Shown here piece by piece: positions 1 through 8,525 of a stretch of DNA of 64,000 nt. The translations under genes were made by a program, and so were the position numbers. Source of the DNA: Leptotrichiaceae bacterium (GTDB lineage Bacteria; Fusobacteriota; Fusobacteriia; Fusobacteriales; Leptotrichiaceae); contig JAGOWQ010000001.1 of NCBI GenBank assembly GCA_018060185.1, positions 54,248 to 118,247 on the forward strand, read 5' to 3'. The notes under the pieces are model-generated. The model was not told the origin of the DNA, made no database searches, and saw only the letters and a list, made by a program, of their open reading frames with translations. Each line of letters opens with the position of its first letter. The stretch's first letter is position 1.

Positions 1-239
1 GGTATTTCTGATATAAATGCAAAAATCAAAAGTCTCCCTAAATATTTTTTTACATCCTTTGTGTTATAATAACCTTCTACTATCATAAAAGCAAATATTG
101 GAAATGAGAGTCTTCCTATTCCATTCATCCAAATTTTGTCGATAAATAATGTATGATACATGTGATCAATTAACATTGTCAACATGGCAATAATATGCAG
201 TGTAAAAGAAGTAATACCTATTTTTTCTTGTTTTATCAT
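1..239 (-). CDS. TraX-family membrane protein, N-terminal part (cut by window edge)
   Basis: The reading frame opens with ATG at 239 and runs off the left edge, so only the first 79 codons are visible. GAAAGG lies about 10 bases before the ATG, a usable ribosome site. The protein starts with a hydrophobic helix containing the pattern MLIDHMYHTLF and then GRLSFPIFAFMIVEGYY, which is the conserved opening of the TraX/acyltransferase-like membrane family (polytopic proteins named for pilin acetylation in F plasmids but widespread on chromosomes with unknown substrates). It lies 18 bases after ung and is probably co-transcribed with it. The family call is by remembered pattern; the substrate is unknown. 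Confidence 0.75.
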   Translation of the reverse strand, partial: MIKQEKIGITSFTLHIIAMLTMLIDHMYHTLFIDKIWMNGIGRLSFPIFAFMIVEGYYNTKDVKKYLGRLLIFAFISEI

Positions 240-257
240 AGTTATGTGTTTTCCTTT

Positions 258-923
258 CTAAATTCTCCAATCTATTTCTTTTTTACCTAATTCTTTTAAT
301 ATTTCATTAGCTTTTTTAAAATGACCACATCCAAAAAAGCCTCTATTAGCAGATAATGGACTAGGGTGTACTCCCTCAAGAATATAATGTTTTTTTGTAT
401 CTATCAGTCTTTTTTTACTTCTTGCATTACTTCCCCACAATATAAATATTAAAGATTCTTCTCTTTTATTGAGAATTTCTATTATATTATCTGTAAATAT
501 TTCCCATCCTATTTTAGAATGAGAATTAGCATTTTCAGCAATTACTGTAAGTGCCGTGTTAAGTAACAATATACCTTGCTTTGCCCAAGGAACTAGATGC
601 CCATTTTTACTCATCTCGTATCCGTATTCATTATTAATTTCCCTGTACATATTTCTAAGTGATGGCGGAAGTTTTATTCCTTCTTTTACTGAGAAAGCTA
701 ATCCATGTGCTTGATTTTCCCCGTGATATGGATCTTGCCCTAATAAAATAATTTTACAATCTTTGTAACTTGTTAATTTAAATGCTGTAAATATTTCTTC
801 TGGTTTAGGATATATTATTTTTGTTTTATATTCATTTATTAAGAATTTCCTCATTTTCTTGTAATATTCTTTTTCAAATTCATCTTTTAATATTTCATCC
901 CAATCATTTCCAATGTTTACCAT
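258..923 (-). CDS. ung: Uracil-DNA glycosylase, family 1
   Basis: This enzyme removes uracil from DNA and starts base-excision repair. The 221-residue product has the normal family length. The water-activating motif GQDPYH sits at residues 62-67, and the DNA-intercalation motif HPSPLS begins at His186. The start ATG at 923 has GAAAGGAG a few bases upstream, so it is well supported. The following TraX-like frame is only 18 bases downstream. TATAAT-like hexamers occur on the minus strand just upstream of the ribosome site, but I could not pair them with a convincing -35. Nothing about the gene is odd. Confidence 0.97.
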   Translation of the reverse strand: MVNIGNDWDEILKDEFEKEYYKKMRKFLINEYKTKIIYPKPEEIFTAFKLTSYKDCKIILLGQDPYHGENQAHGLAFSVKEGIKLPPSLRNMYREINNEYGYEMSKNGHLVPWAKQGILLLNTALTVIAENANSHSKIGWEIFTDNIIEILNKREESLIFILWGSNARSKKRLIDTKKHYILEGVHPSPLSANRGFFGCGHFKKANEILKELGKKEIDWRI

Positions 924-1377
924 ATTTCTCCTTTCATTATACTACAAATATATGTATATTATACAATATTTTTCTTAATTATCCATATTTAATTTTTATA
1001 TATTAAAAAGACGATAAATTTTATACCGTCTTAGTAGTTGTATTATTAAGTTTTATCTATTATCTATTATCTATAGAATAAAAGTTAACTTTTTCTTTTT
1101 TTAGGTTTTTGGGCTGGAATTCTTCATACTAAATCTGAAAAATATATATGATATCCCGTCTTCTTATACCTATTAAATTTTAATTATTTAAATTTTGTCA
1201 ACTTCAAGTATTTTGTATTTTTACAAAGTTTTTTTGACATAGACTTTATTTTTTCGACTTAATAGCTATGTTAGCACAAAAAATAGCTATCATACAACAA
1301 AACAGTGTGACAGATGTTGAATTAAAAGGTATCCTAAGAATTAAGTTCATTAGTTTTATTATTTGTATATTTATAAA
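924..1377. other. Gene-free stretch between ung and rlmD
   Basis: About 450 bases without a convincing gene. It holds the ung upstream region, a small minus-strand hairpin with a T run (1008-1032), the repeat tctattatctattatctat near 1050-1070, and near 1268-1414 an open plus-strand frame of 48 codons that has no ribosome site and runs into the end of rlmD. The mixed short open frames look like decayed sequence, but I recognise no parent gene. Confidence 0.5.
1008..1032 (-). terminator. Possible intrinsic terminator upstream of ung
   Basis: Read on the minus strand, AAGACG pairs with CGTCTT around an AT-rich loop that can itself pair, and a short T run follows. It lies between rlmD and ung and would stop readthrough from rlmD. 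The stem is short, so confidence is moderate. Confidence 0.55.
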
Positions 1378-1388
1378 TTATACCTTTT
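1324..1388 (-). terminator. Weak terminator-like inverted repeat at the end of rlmD
   Basis: AAAAGGTAT (1324-1332) and ATACCTTTT (1380-1388) are perfect inverted copies around the rlmD stop codon, with a long loop and a T run on the minus strand. The loop is large, so termination is only a possibility. Confidence 0.35.
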
Positions 1389-2793
1389 GTATTAACGCTA
1401 TACACTCAATATGAGAAGTTTGTGGAAACATATCTACTGCTCCAATTTTTTCCAATTTATATCCATTTTCTATTAAAAATTTACAATCTCTTGCAAAAGT
1501 AGAAGGATTACATGATATATACACAATTTTTTCAATTTTATTTTTCACAACACTTTTTAGTGTTTTTTCATCTATTCCTTTTCTTGGAGGATCAAATACA
1601 ATCCCACCTACACTTTCTTTTTTTAATATATTAGGTAAAAAAGTTTCAACTTTTCCATTTAAAAGTAAAACATTATTCAAATTATTTTCTTTTATAGTAA
1701 AATTCCCTGAAACAACAGAGCTTTCCACGCTTTCAATTCCTATTACTTTTTTTGCATCTTTTGATAATATCATTGCAATAGTTCCAGTACCTGAAAAAGC
1801 ATCTATTATTGTCTTATCTTTACTTTCACCTAAATATTCTATTGCTTTTTTATATAGTTTTACAGTTTGATTTTTATTTATTTGAAAAAATGAATCAGGA
1901 TATATTTTAAATTTTATACCTTCTATTTCTTCTTCTAAATACTTTTCACCAAATACATGCCTTATTTCTTCCCCTAAAATAACATTATTACTCTCATTTT
2001 TTATAGAAATATAAACTGATTTCACTTCATTATTTTCATCGTAAAGTTTTTCTAACACCTTAGTTAATAATCTGTATTGAGATTTTTTATTAATAACTAT
2101 AACTATCATAACTTCATTTTTCTCATTATTTCTAACTATAATATGTTTTAAAAATCCTGTGTTTTCTTTTTCATTATATACTTTAAATTCATTACTAGTT
2201 TTGCAATAACTATTTACAATATATAAAAATTTATCTATTATTTTTTCAGATATTTTAGATCTCAATAAATTTTCATTTGCTGAAAATATGTCATGGGATT
2301 TTTTTGAATAAAACCCTGTCATTATTTTACCATCTTTTTTATATATAGGTTCTGAAGTCTTATTTCTATAGTTAGTTTTCACACTGCATTCCAAAATTTC
2401 TTCTATTTTAACATTCTCAAGATTAATTCCACCTATTTTTTCTAAAACTTCCCTTAACATTTCATTTTTATACTTTATTTGTTTTTCATACTTTAACATA
2501 CCAAAATCGCATCCATCAAAATCTTCAAAAGTCATTTTTTTTATGTCATCTATTCTATCTTTAGAAGGTTCTATTATTTTAGTAATAAGTCCTCTTCCAT
2601 AAGATTTTTTCAATGATATTATTTCAACTTCTAATTTATCTCCAGGAACACTCATAGGAACAAATATTGTAAATCCATCTACTCTTCCTAATCCTTCTCC
2701 TCCAAATACTATTTTTTCAATTTCAATTTCAACTTTTTGACCTAAAGTATATTTTTTTCTTTGCTCTTGTTCATTATTTATTTGAGTTTCCAT
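1378..2793 (-). CDS. rlmD: 23S rRNA (uracil-5-)-methyltransferase, RlmD/RumA family
   Basis: Predicted to methylate a uracil at C5 in 23S rRNA using S-adenosylmethionine. An N-terminal TRAM domain (about residues 10-80) is followed by a central insert and a Rossmann methyltransferase domain with AFSGTGTIA, FDPPRKGID and the catalytic-cysteine motif ISCNPSTFARD. The frame stays open up to a TTG at 2820, but I place the start at ATG 2793 because GAAGGGAT precedes it and a terminator ends just before the TTG. Unlike E. coli RlmD the Fe-S cysteines are not there: where the family usually has C-x-x-C-G-G-C this protein has only FDGCDFG. The exact target uracil (1939, 747 or another) cannot be read from sequence. 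Confidence 0.88.
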   Translation of the reverse strand: METQINNEQEQRKKYTLGQKVEIEIEKIVFGGEGLGRVDGFTIFVPMSVPGDKLEVEIISLKKSYGRGLITKIIEPSKDRIDDIKKMTFEDFDGCDFGMLKYEKQIKYKNEMLREVLEKIGGINLENVKIEEILECSVKTNYRNKTSEPIYKKDGKIMTGFYSKKSHDIFSANENLLRSKISEKIIDKFLYIVNSYCKTSNEFKVYNEKENTGFLKHIIVRNNEKNEVMIVIVINKKSQYRLLTKVLEKLYDENNEVKSVYISIKNESNNVILGEEIRHVFGEKYLEEEIEGIKFKIYPDSFFQINKNQTVKLYKKAIEYLGESKDKTIIDAFSGTGTIAMILSKDAKKVIGIESVESSVVSGNFTIKENNLNNVLLLNGKVETFLPNILKKESVGGIVFDPPRKGIDEKTLKSVVKNKIEKIVYISCNPSTFARDCKFLIENGYKLEKIGAVDMFPQTSHIECIALIQKV

Positions 2794-2818
2794 ACTATCA
2801 ATCCCTTCATCATTATAC

Positions 2819-2843
2819 AAAAAAGACTGGTATTTTCCAGTCT
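2819..2843 (-). terminator. Intrinsic terminator between the M20 gene and rlmD
   Basis: On the minus strand AGACTGG pairs with CCAGTCT (7 bp, 6-base loop) and is followed directly by six T. It would end the M20 hydrolase transcript. It also lies downstream of the promoter at 2901-2929, so it can act within the rlmD leader. Confidence 0.9.
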
Positions 2844-2900
2844 AATTTGATTTTATCTATTTTTAACTACATATTTACATCGATTAAAACTTACTCTATG

Positions 2901-2929
2901 ATACTACCATAATTTTAAGTTGATGTCAA
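2901..2929 (-). promoter_or_regulatory. Promoter upstream of rlmD, with palindrome over the -35
   Basis: TTGACA (2924-2929) and TAGTAT (2901-2906) are separated by exactly 17 bases on the minus strand. The -35 is inside the inverted repeat AAGTTGA-CA-TCAACTT (minus-strand reading), an operator-like dyad. The predicted start near 2894 lies about 50 bases before the hairpin at 2819-2843. Confidence 0.7.
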
Positions 2930-2952
2930 CTTATTAAACGAGTAGTATATTT

Positions 2953-4167
2953 TTAAGATAGACATTCCATAATGTTTTTCAATTGTAGTGCTATTCCTAT
3001 TTTTAGACTTTCCTCGTCAATATTAAATTTAGGATGATGTAAATCATAAATTATATTTTTTTCTTCATTTCTCGTACCAAGTCTGAAAAAACATCCTTTT
3101 ATCTCATTTAAAAAATAACTTACATCTTCCACATCCATTCTTGATTCTTTTATTAACTCTAAAGAACTAATTCCATACAAATCAACAATATTATTTTCAA
3201 CTATCTTAGTAACTTCGTCGTTATTTATTACAGGTTCATATCCATATTTTATATTTATTTCAACTTTCCCACCAAGACTTTCAACAAATTTAGGTAACTC
3301 TTTTTCGATAGTTTCTTTTATATATTCTCTAGTTTCAAATGACATAGTCCTAATTGTTCCTAACATTTCAACTTTATCACAAACTATATTATTAACTTCT
3401 CCACCTTTGAATGATCCTATAGTTATAACTGCTTCTTCTCTAGGGTCTATTCTTCTGCTTATTATGGATTGAAAAAATTCTAAAACTTTAGCACCTATTA
3501 ATATTGCATCCACTCCTTTATGAGGTAATGCTGCATGGGCAGAAATACCGTGAATAGTTACTTTAAGTTGTGATGAAGATGCGTGAACTTTTCCATATTT
3601 TATCCCTATTTTACCAACGGGTATCTCTGGCGCCATATGTAGAGCAAAAAAGGCATCTATTTTTTTATCTATTTCGTTTCCTAATTTATCCTTAAATTTT
3701 AATACTCCTTCTTTTATCATTCTTTTTGCACCACCATCTGTTTCTTCAGCTGGCTGGAAGAAAAATCTAACAATTCCATTCCATTTATCTTTGTTTTCTA
3801 CTAATAATTTTGCAACTCCTAATTGTATTGTAGTATGGGCATCATGTCCACATGCATGCATTTTCCCTATGTTTTTTGATTTATATTCAACATCATTTTC
3901 TTCAAAAATAGGTAGTGCATCTATGTCAGCTCTTGTCGCTATTACTTTACCTTTTCCATTATAAATAGTAGCTACAACTCCTGTATTAATAACCTCTTCA
4001 AATTCTATATTATTTTTTTTCAAAAACTCTTTTATTTTCTTACTTGTTTCAAACTCTTCATCCCCTAATTCAGGATTCATATGAAATTCTCTTCTTATTT
4101 TTATCATTTCATCGTATATTTTATCTACATTTTTTTTTATAAATATATTTAATTCTTCTTTATTCAT
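2953..4167 (-). CDS. M20 family amidohydrolase (N-acyl amino acid hydrolase type)
   Basis: A cytosolic metallohydrolase of peptidase family M20D, the group of hippurate hydrolases, N-acetyl amino acid deacetylases and AbgB. The 404 residues fit. Metal-site motifs are visible: MHACGHDAHT near residue 105 with the Cys and His ligands used in this subfamily, FQPAEE near 140 with the general-base glutamate, and HHPKFNID near the C-terminus. A dimerisation domain lies between about 185 and 300. AGGAGG precedes the ATG at 4167. The substrate cannot be named from sequence. The gene stands alone between two terminators. Confidence 0.85.
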   Translation of the reverse strand: MNKEELNIFIKKNVDKIYDEMIKIRREFHMNPELGDEEFETSKKIKEFLKKNNIEFEEVINTGVVATIYNGKGKVIATRADIDALPIFEENDVEYKSKNIGKMHACGHDAHTTIQLGVAKLLVENKDKWNGIVRFFFQPAEETDGGAKRMIKEGVLKFKDKLGNEIDKKIDAFFALHMAPEIPVGKIGIKYGKVHASSSQLKVTIHGISAHAALPHKGVDAILIGAKVLEFFQSIISRRIDPREEAVITIGSFKGGEVNNIVCDKVEMLGTIRTMSFETREYIKETIEKELPKFVESLGGKVEINIKYGYEPVINNDEVTKIVENNIVDLYGISSLELIKESRMDVEDVSYFLNEIKGCFFRLGTRNEEKNIIYDLHHPKFNIDEESLKIGIALQLKNIMECLS

Positions 4168-4235
4168 ACTTCCTCCTAATATTTAATTCAATATATATTA
4201 TTATATTAAAAATAAAGACATAAATCAATAAAAAT

Positions 4236-4275
4236 AAAAAACAACTTACAATTCTAAGAATTTTTAGTTGTTTTT
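4236..4275 (-). terminator. Terminator after the ABC importer operon
   Basis: On the minus strand ACAACT (4266-4271) pairs with AGTTGT (4241-4246), with an inner ATTCTTAGAAT stem, followed by a T run. It closes the operon that starts at 8236. Confidence 0.8.
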
Positions 4276-4290
4276 ATTTCTATATCTAAA

Positions 4291-5076
4291 TTAAAAAATA
4301 TCTTTATCTGATAACTGAGCATCTTTCTTTTTAAACATTTCAAGTAATTTTTCTACAGTAAGTTGTTCTTTTTCAACACCTTTAATATCAAATATTACTT
4401 CTCCAGAATGGAGCATTATAAGTCTATTTCCATATTTAATAGCATCTTGCATATTATGTGTTATCATCAAACTTGTTATGTTATTTTTTTCTACTATTTC
4501 TTTTGTTATTTCAAGGATTATTTCAGATGTTTGTGGATCAAGAGCAGCAGTATGCTCATCTAATAACAATATATCTGGATGATTCAAAGTAGCCATAATT
4601 AACGACAAACATTGTCTTTGTCCTCCTGATAAAAGACCTACTTGAGTGAAAAGTTGTTTTTCTAATCCTAATCCTATACTTTTCAATTGATTTTTATAAA
4701 ATTCAATATTTTTTGTATCAAGACCAAAAGTAAAATTGAACCTTTTTCCTTTGTTTTTTGCCATAGAAAGATTTTCTAAAACCGTCATTGATGGAGCTGT
4801 TCCTTGTGTAGGATCTTGATAAACTTGTGAAATCCATTTTGATCTTTTATGTCTTTCAATATTTGTTATATTACTACCATTTAAAATTATATCCCCTCCA
4901 TCAGGGTTTATTTGACCATTTATTACATTTAACAATGTAGATTTACCTGCTCCATTACTTCCTATTATTGTTACAAAGTCTCCATCATCTATTTTTAAAT
5001 CTAATCCCTTAAATACTGGTTTTGCTGTTCCTATCTCAGAGAAGAAAGTTTTGTGTAAGTTTTTTATTTCAATCAT
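4291..5076 (-). CDS. ABC transporter ATP-binding protein (TrpX-type importer)
   Basis: The ATPase of the importer encoded upstream. All family motifs are present: Walker A GSNGAGKST near residue 38, Q-loop YQDPTQGTAPSM, signature LSGGQRQ near 150, Walker B LLLDEHTAALD and the switch histidine in MITHNM. The 261 residues are normal. Its ATG directly abuts the permease stop, which implies translational coupling. Related operons in other bacteria carry tryptophan or other small organic solutes; the substrate here is not determined. Confidence 0.9.
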   Translation of the reverse strand: MIEIKNLHKTFFSEIGTAKPVFKGLDLKIDDGDFVTIIGSNGAGKSTLLNVINGQINPDGGDIILNGSNITNIERHKRSKWISQVYQDPTQGTAPSMTVLENLSMAKNKGKRFNFTFGLDTKNIEFYKNQLKSIGLGLEKQLFTQVGLLSGGQRQCLSLIMATLNHPDILLLDEHTAALDPQTSEIILEITKEIVEKNNITSLMITHNMQDAIKYGNRLIMLHSGEVIFDIKGVEKEQLTVEKLLEMFKKKDAQLSDKDIF

Positions 5077-6222
5077 TTATTTTCCTTCTCCTTTCTGAGA
5101 CAATTTTAATGTTTTTCTACCTTTTTTCACTTTTTTTGATGTTTCGTTCCATAAAATTGCAGTAAGTATTATAGCTGTTATTATTTTTACATCTGTAGGT
5201 CTAACCTCTAAAGTTTTTATTAAATTATCATTAAAATTAAGACTTCTATACAAACTTTTTGTCCAATTATTTGATGTTAATGCAATATTTATAATAGTAT
5301 AATACAACAATGAACCAATTGTTACAATAGATATTTCATTTATTAATTGAGATTTTTTCAGAACACCTAATCCTAAAATTATTGCTGCAAGCCCAATTAC
5401 TATCGTTCCTACTCCTGACTGTAAATCTGCTACTTTAAGTGTTTGAGCAAATAAAGCCCCTGATAATGCAACTAATCCATTTGCTAACATCAATCCAAAA
5501 ATTTTAAGTCTTTTTTCATTTACACCAAGACTTATAACTAATTTTTCGTTATTTCCTAATGCTCTTAAAGCAAAACCAAACTTAGAAGTTAGTATGTAAT
5601 CTATTATCATTTTTATTATAAACACTATCAATATTGTAAGCATTAACTTTATGTCTTTTGTATAGGCTACGTAGCCTATTAATATAAATACAGAGACTAT
5701 GTAAAAACTCATACTTTTTATAACATATTTATTTTCTTTTATTTTATAATCATATAGACCTTTTAAAATCAATAATATTAAAAATACTACTGAAAAGGGT
5801 ATAAAATTTTTCTCATATGAAACAATTTCATAAATACTTCTTTCAGGTGGAATAAACACATTTGGAACACCGATTATTCTAGAATTTATACTATAAAATC
5901 CTGTCATTACCAATATTCCTGATAGCAATCCATTTATGTTAAAATAAACATGTAGTGCCCCTGTGATATAACCAGCCATCATTCCTGCAATTACTGTTAA
6001 AACTAAACCCATAATAGGATTCGTTATTCCTAAAAAACCATTTTTTGATAATGCAAATGCAGCAAATACAAATCCTCCTAAAGGAAACGTAGCATCTACA
6101 GACATATCCGCAAAATTCAATATTTTATAAGTTATATATACACCCATTACCATTATAGAGTATATAAATCCTGTTTTAAAAGCTTCAGGTAAACTTTGTA
6201 TAATTATCAATAATTCATTCAT
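5077..6222 (-). CDS. ABC transporter permease (TrpY-type, LivH-like fold)
   Basis: The inner-membrane channel subunit, 381 residues with about nine or ten hydrophobic segments. The N-terminal pattern ILNFADMSVDATFPLGG is typical of permeases that pair with the ABC_sub_bind (DUF534) lipoproteins encoded just upstream, and the C-terminal half has LGLAAIILGLGVL-like helices of the branched-chain permease superfamily. Gene order binding protein, binding protein, permease, ATPase is the usual order for this importer type. About 20 bases separate it from the preceding gene. Confidence 0.88.
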   Translation of the reverse strand: MNELLIIIQSLPEAFKTGFIYSIMVMGVYITYKILNFADMSVDATFPLGGFVFAAFALSKNGFLGITNPIMGLVLTVIAGMMAGYITGALHVYFNINGLLSGILVMTGFYSINSRIIGVPNVFIPPERSIYEIVSYEKNFIPFSVVFLILLILKGLYDYKIKENKYVIKSMSFYIVSVFILIGYVAYTKDIKLMLTILIVFIIKMIIDYILTSKFGFALRALGNNEKLVISLGVNEKRLKIFGLMLANGLVALSGALFAQTLKVADLQSGVGTIVIGLAAIILGLGVLKKSQLINEISIVTIGSLLYYTIINIALTSNNWTKSLYRSLNFNDNLIKTLEVRPTDVKIITAIILTAILWNETSKKVKKGRKTLKLSQKGEGK

Positions 6223-6242
6223 TTTTCTTTTAACACACTTCC

Positions 6243-7217
6243 TTAATTTTTAGTTTTTACTATTGTTGCTCCAGAGAAAGCAGGATTTTTCAAATCAAAT
6301 CCTAAAGCTTTAGCAGTATCCTCATTTACATACAGTACTTTCTTTTCTGAAATTTCAAAAGGTATTTCAGAAACTGGTTTTCCTTTTAATATTTCTACTG
6401 CCATTTGACCTGCTCTTTTTCCTAATTCAAAATAATCTATTCCCATGGTAAATAATGAACCTAATTCTACTGAAGAATTTTCAGTTGCTATAACAGGTTT
6501 TTTAGCTGCTATTGCTTCTGAATTTATAAGTTTTATTCCTGAAACTATTAAATTATCTGTTGGGATATATAATGCGTCAACTTGAGATAACAATGCTTTT
6601 GTTCCTTGTGCTAATTCACCAAAAGCTGTAACTCCTTGTAAAACTACCTCTATATTTTTTTCTTTAGCTTTAGCTTCTATATCTCTAACTTGTACTAAAG
6701 AATTTTGTTCTGATGTATTGTATAAAATCCCTATTTTTTTTACTTTAGGATTTAATTTTAATAGTAAGTCTAATTGCTCCCCTATATTGTCTACTCTATC
6801 GCTAGTCCCAGTTACGTTTTGATTTAATATTTTTGCACTTTCAGGATCTGTTACAGCAGAAAATATTACAGGTATATCACTTATATTATTTGCTAATGCT
6901 TGAGCAGATGGAGTAGCAATTCCAAATACTAAATCTTTTTTATCTGCCTTAAAATTTGTCGAAATCAAATTTGCATTTGCTATAGAACCTTCTGCATTTT
7001 TTTCATCATATTCTGCTTTTAATCCAGCTTCTTCAAAAGCCTTTTTAAATCCTTCTTTTGCTAAATCTAATGAAGGATGTGTAACAATTTGTGTTATCCC
7101 TATTTTATAAGTTTTTTCTGATTGAGCAGGATCAGCTTTTTTATCAGTTACTGACTCTTGTTTTCCGCATGCCAATATTAATATCCCACTTAACATTATT
7201 AATAATAACTTTTTCAT
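6243..7217 (-). CDS. ABC transporter substrate-binding lipoprotein, copy 2
   Basis: Periplasmic solute-binding protein of the ABC_sub_bind family, 324 residues. The signal peptide ends in the lipobox LILACG, so Cys17 should be lipidated. The mature part has the two-lobe pattern with KIGITQIVTHPSLD at its start and AVTDPESA in the middle. It is clearly paralogous to the next gene upstream (shared KIGITQIV.HP.LD, DEKNA.G, SDRV, YNSSEQNS and GIDYYELGK-like blocks). Two adjacent receptors feeding one permease suggest two related ligands or different affinities; that is inference. Confidence 0.9.
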   Translation of the reverse strand: MKKLLLIMLSGILILACGKQESVTDKKADPAQSEKTYKIGITQIVTHPSLDLAKEGFKKAFEEAGLKAEYDEKNAEGSIANANLISTNFKADKKDLVFGIATPSAQALANNISDIPVIFSAVTDPESAKILNQNVTGTSDRVDNIGEQLDLLLKLNPKVKKIGILYNTSEQNSLVQVRDIEAKAKEKNIEVVLQGVTAFGELAQGTKALLSQVDALYIPTDNLIVSGIKLINSEAIAAKKPVIATENSSVELGSLFTMGIDYFELGKRAGQMAVEILKGKPVSEIPFEISEKKVLYVNEDTAKALGFDLKNPAFSGATIVKTKN

Positions 7218-7270
7218 ACTTTAAAACACTCCTTTTTTCTATTTATTCTACTTTAATTATGTTTGTTTTA

Positions 7271-8236
7271 CTATTCTACAAATTTTGCTTTAGTTTTAAC
7301 ATCATCTGGTAAGTTAATTCCTAATGCCTTTAATGTTTTAGAGTTTACTACTATATCATTTAATTCCATTGTTTTAAATTGAATTTCAGATATATTTTTA
7401 CCATTTAATACTTCTACAGCTATTTTACCAGCTTCTTTCCCCAATTCATAATAATCTATTCCTTGAGTTATTAATGCTCCCCCATTTACATGAGCTGCTT
7501 CTGCTCCAAAAACTATCTTTTTAGAATTAGTTGCTTTTTCTGTGATTAGATTAACTACTGAAGCTATTAAATTATCTGTTGGTAAATAAATAGCATCAGA
7601 AGTTGCTATTAATGCTTCTGTTGCTTGAGGTATTTCATTTGCTTGAGTGATACTTCTTTCAACAATTTCTAAGTTCAATTCTGATGCTGCTTTTTTCAAA
7701 TCTTCCACTTGAACTATAGAATTTTGCTCTGAAGAATTATAAATAACTCCAACTTTTTTAATTTTAGAATCTAATTTTATTAGTAATTCTAATTGTTGTT
7801 TTATATTTACTCTATCACTAACTCCAGTAACATTTCCTTTTAATATTCCTGCTGATTTTGGATCTGTTATTGCTGAAAATACAATAGGTATTTCATTTGT
7901 GCTTTGAGCTGCTGCCTGCGCTGTTGGCGTTGCTATAGCATATATTAAATTAGGTTTTGAACTTACTAAAGTATTTGCTATTAAATTAGCTGTTGATACT
8001 TCTCCATTAGCATTTTTTTCATCGTATTCTGCTTCAATCCCTGCTTCTTTTAAAGCATCTTTAAATCCTTCTCTTGCCTTATCCAAAGCTGGATGAGCCA
8101 CTATTTGAGTTATTCCAATTTTGAATTTTCTTTTTCCTTCTTTATTACTAGAAGTTTCTCCTCCCTGCTTTCCTTCTGTTCCACAACTTAAAATCATTAC
8201 TGTAAATAAACTCAGTAATAAAAACAATTTTCTCAT
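7271..8236 (-). CDS. ABC transporter substrate-binding lipoprotein, copy 1
   Basis: First gene of the importer operon, 321 residues. A hydrophobic signal peptide ends in the lipobox MILSCG. The mature protein has the ABC_sub_bind layout, opening with KIGITQIVAHPALD and containing SAITDPKSAG and GIDYYELGKEAGK. AGGAGG sits seven bases before the ATG at 8236. It is a tandem paralogue of the gene at 6243-7217, by eye roughly half identical. A promoter with a 17-base spacer and an inverted repeat lie upstream. Annotators often label this family tryptophan-binding TrpX; I cannot confirm that ligand. Confidence 0.9.
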   Translation of the reverse strand: MRKLFLLLSLFTVMILSCGTEGKQGGETSSNKEGKRKFKIGITQIVAHPALDKAREGFKDALKEAGIEAEYDEKNANGEVSTANLIANTLVSSKPNLIYAIATPTAQAAAQSTNEIPIVFSAITDPKSAGILKGNVTGVSDRVNIKQQLELLIKLDSKIKKVGVIYNSSEQNSIVQVEDLKKAASELNLEIVERSITQANEIPQATEALIATSDAIYLPTDNLIASVVNLITEKATNSKKIVFGAEAAHVNGGALITQGIDYYELGKEAGKIAVEVLNGKNISEIQFKTMELNDIVVNSKTLKALGINLPDDVKTKAKFVE

Positions 8237-8271
8237 TTTAATTCCTCCTACTATCCTACTTAAAATTCTAC

Positions 8272-8304
8272 ATTATTTAATATCTTTGAATTACATTAAA
8301 TAAT
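8272..8304. promoter_or_regulatory. Inverted repeat at the ABC operon promoter
   Basis: ATTATTTAAT (8272-8281) and ATTAAATAAT (8295-8304) are perfect 10-base inverted copies, 13 bases apart. The right copy covers the -10 of the minus-strand promoter, so it may be an operator or a leader hairpin. AT-rich arms in AT-rich DNA weaken the case. Confidence 0.45.
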
Positions 8305-8328
8305 ATCATTTTTTGAAATTAAAAACAA
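8300..8328 (-). promoter_or_regulatory. Promoter of the ABC importer operon
   Basis: Minus strand: TTGTTT (8323-8328), 17 bases, TATTAT (8300-8305), followed by a leader of about 60 bases to the AGGAGG of the first lipoprotein gene. Confidence 0.6.
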
Positions 8329-8455
8329 TATGAAATATTTTATTTTTTAAAATTATTTGCTCATAACTTGATTTTTGTATGTTTTCAAACATTATATATT
8401 ATATATAGAATATATATAAATGTATAATATTTAACTATAATTTCATTTGTCGCAC

Positions 8456-8483
8456 TTGTTTTTGTAAATTCTTAGGGTATAAT
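8456..8483 (+). promoter_or_regulatory. Promoter of pckA
   Basis: TTGTTT (8456-8461), 16 bases, TATAAT (8478-8483). The ribosome site GGAGGGA follows at 8514-8520, just before the ATG. Confidence 0.65.
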
Positions 8484-8525
8484 TATAACGTAATAGAGTT
8501 TTAATTAGTAAATGGAGGGAAGTAT

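Noticed and set aside
1050..1075. CRISPR-like short repeat tctattatctat
   Set aside because: Only a few direct copies with no spacers; simple-sequence repeat.
1268..1414. 48-codon plus-strand frame in the ung-rlmD gap
   Set aside because: No Shine-Dalgarno, runs into the end of rlmD, and no recognised homology; I could not show it to be a transposase remnant.
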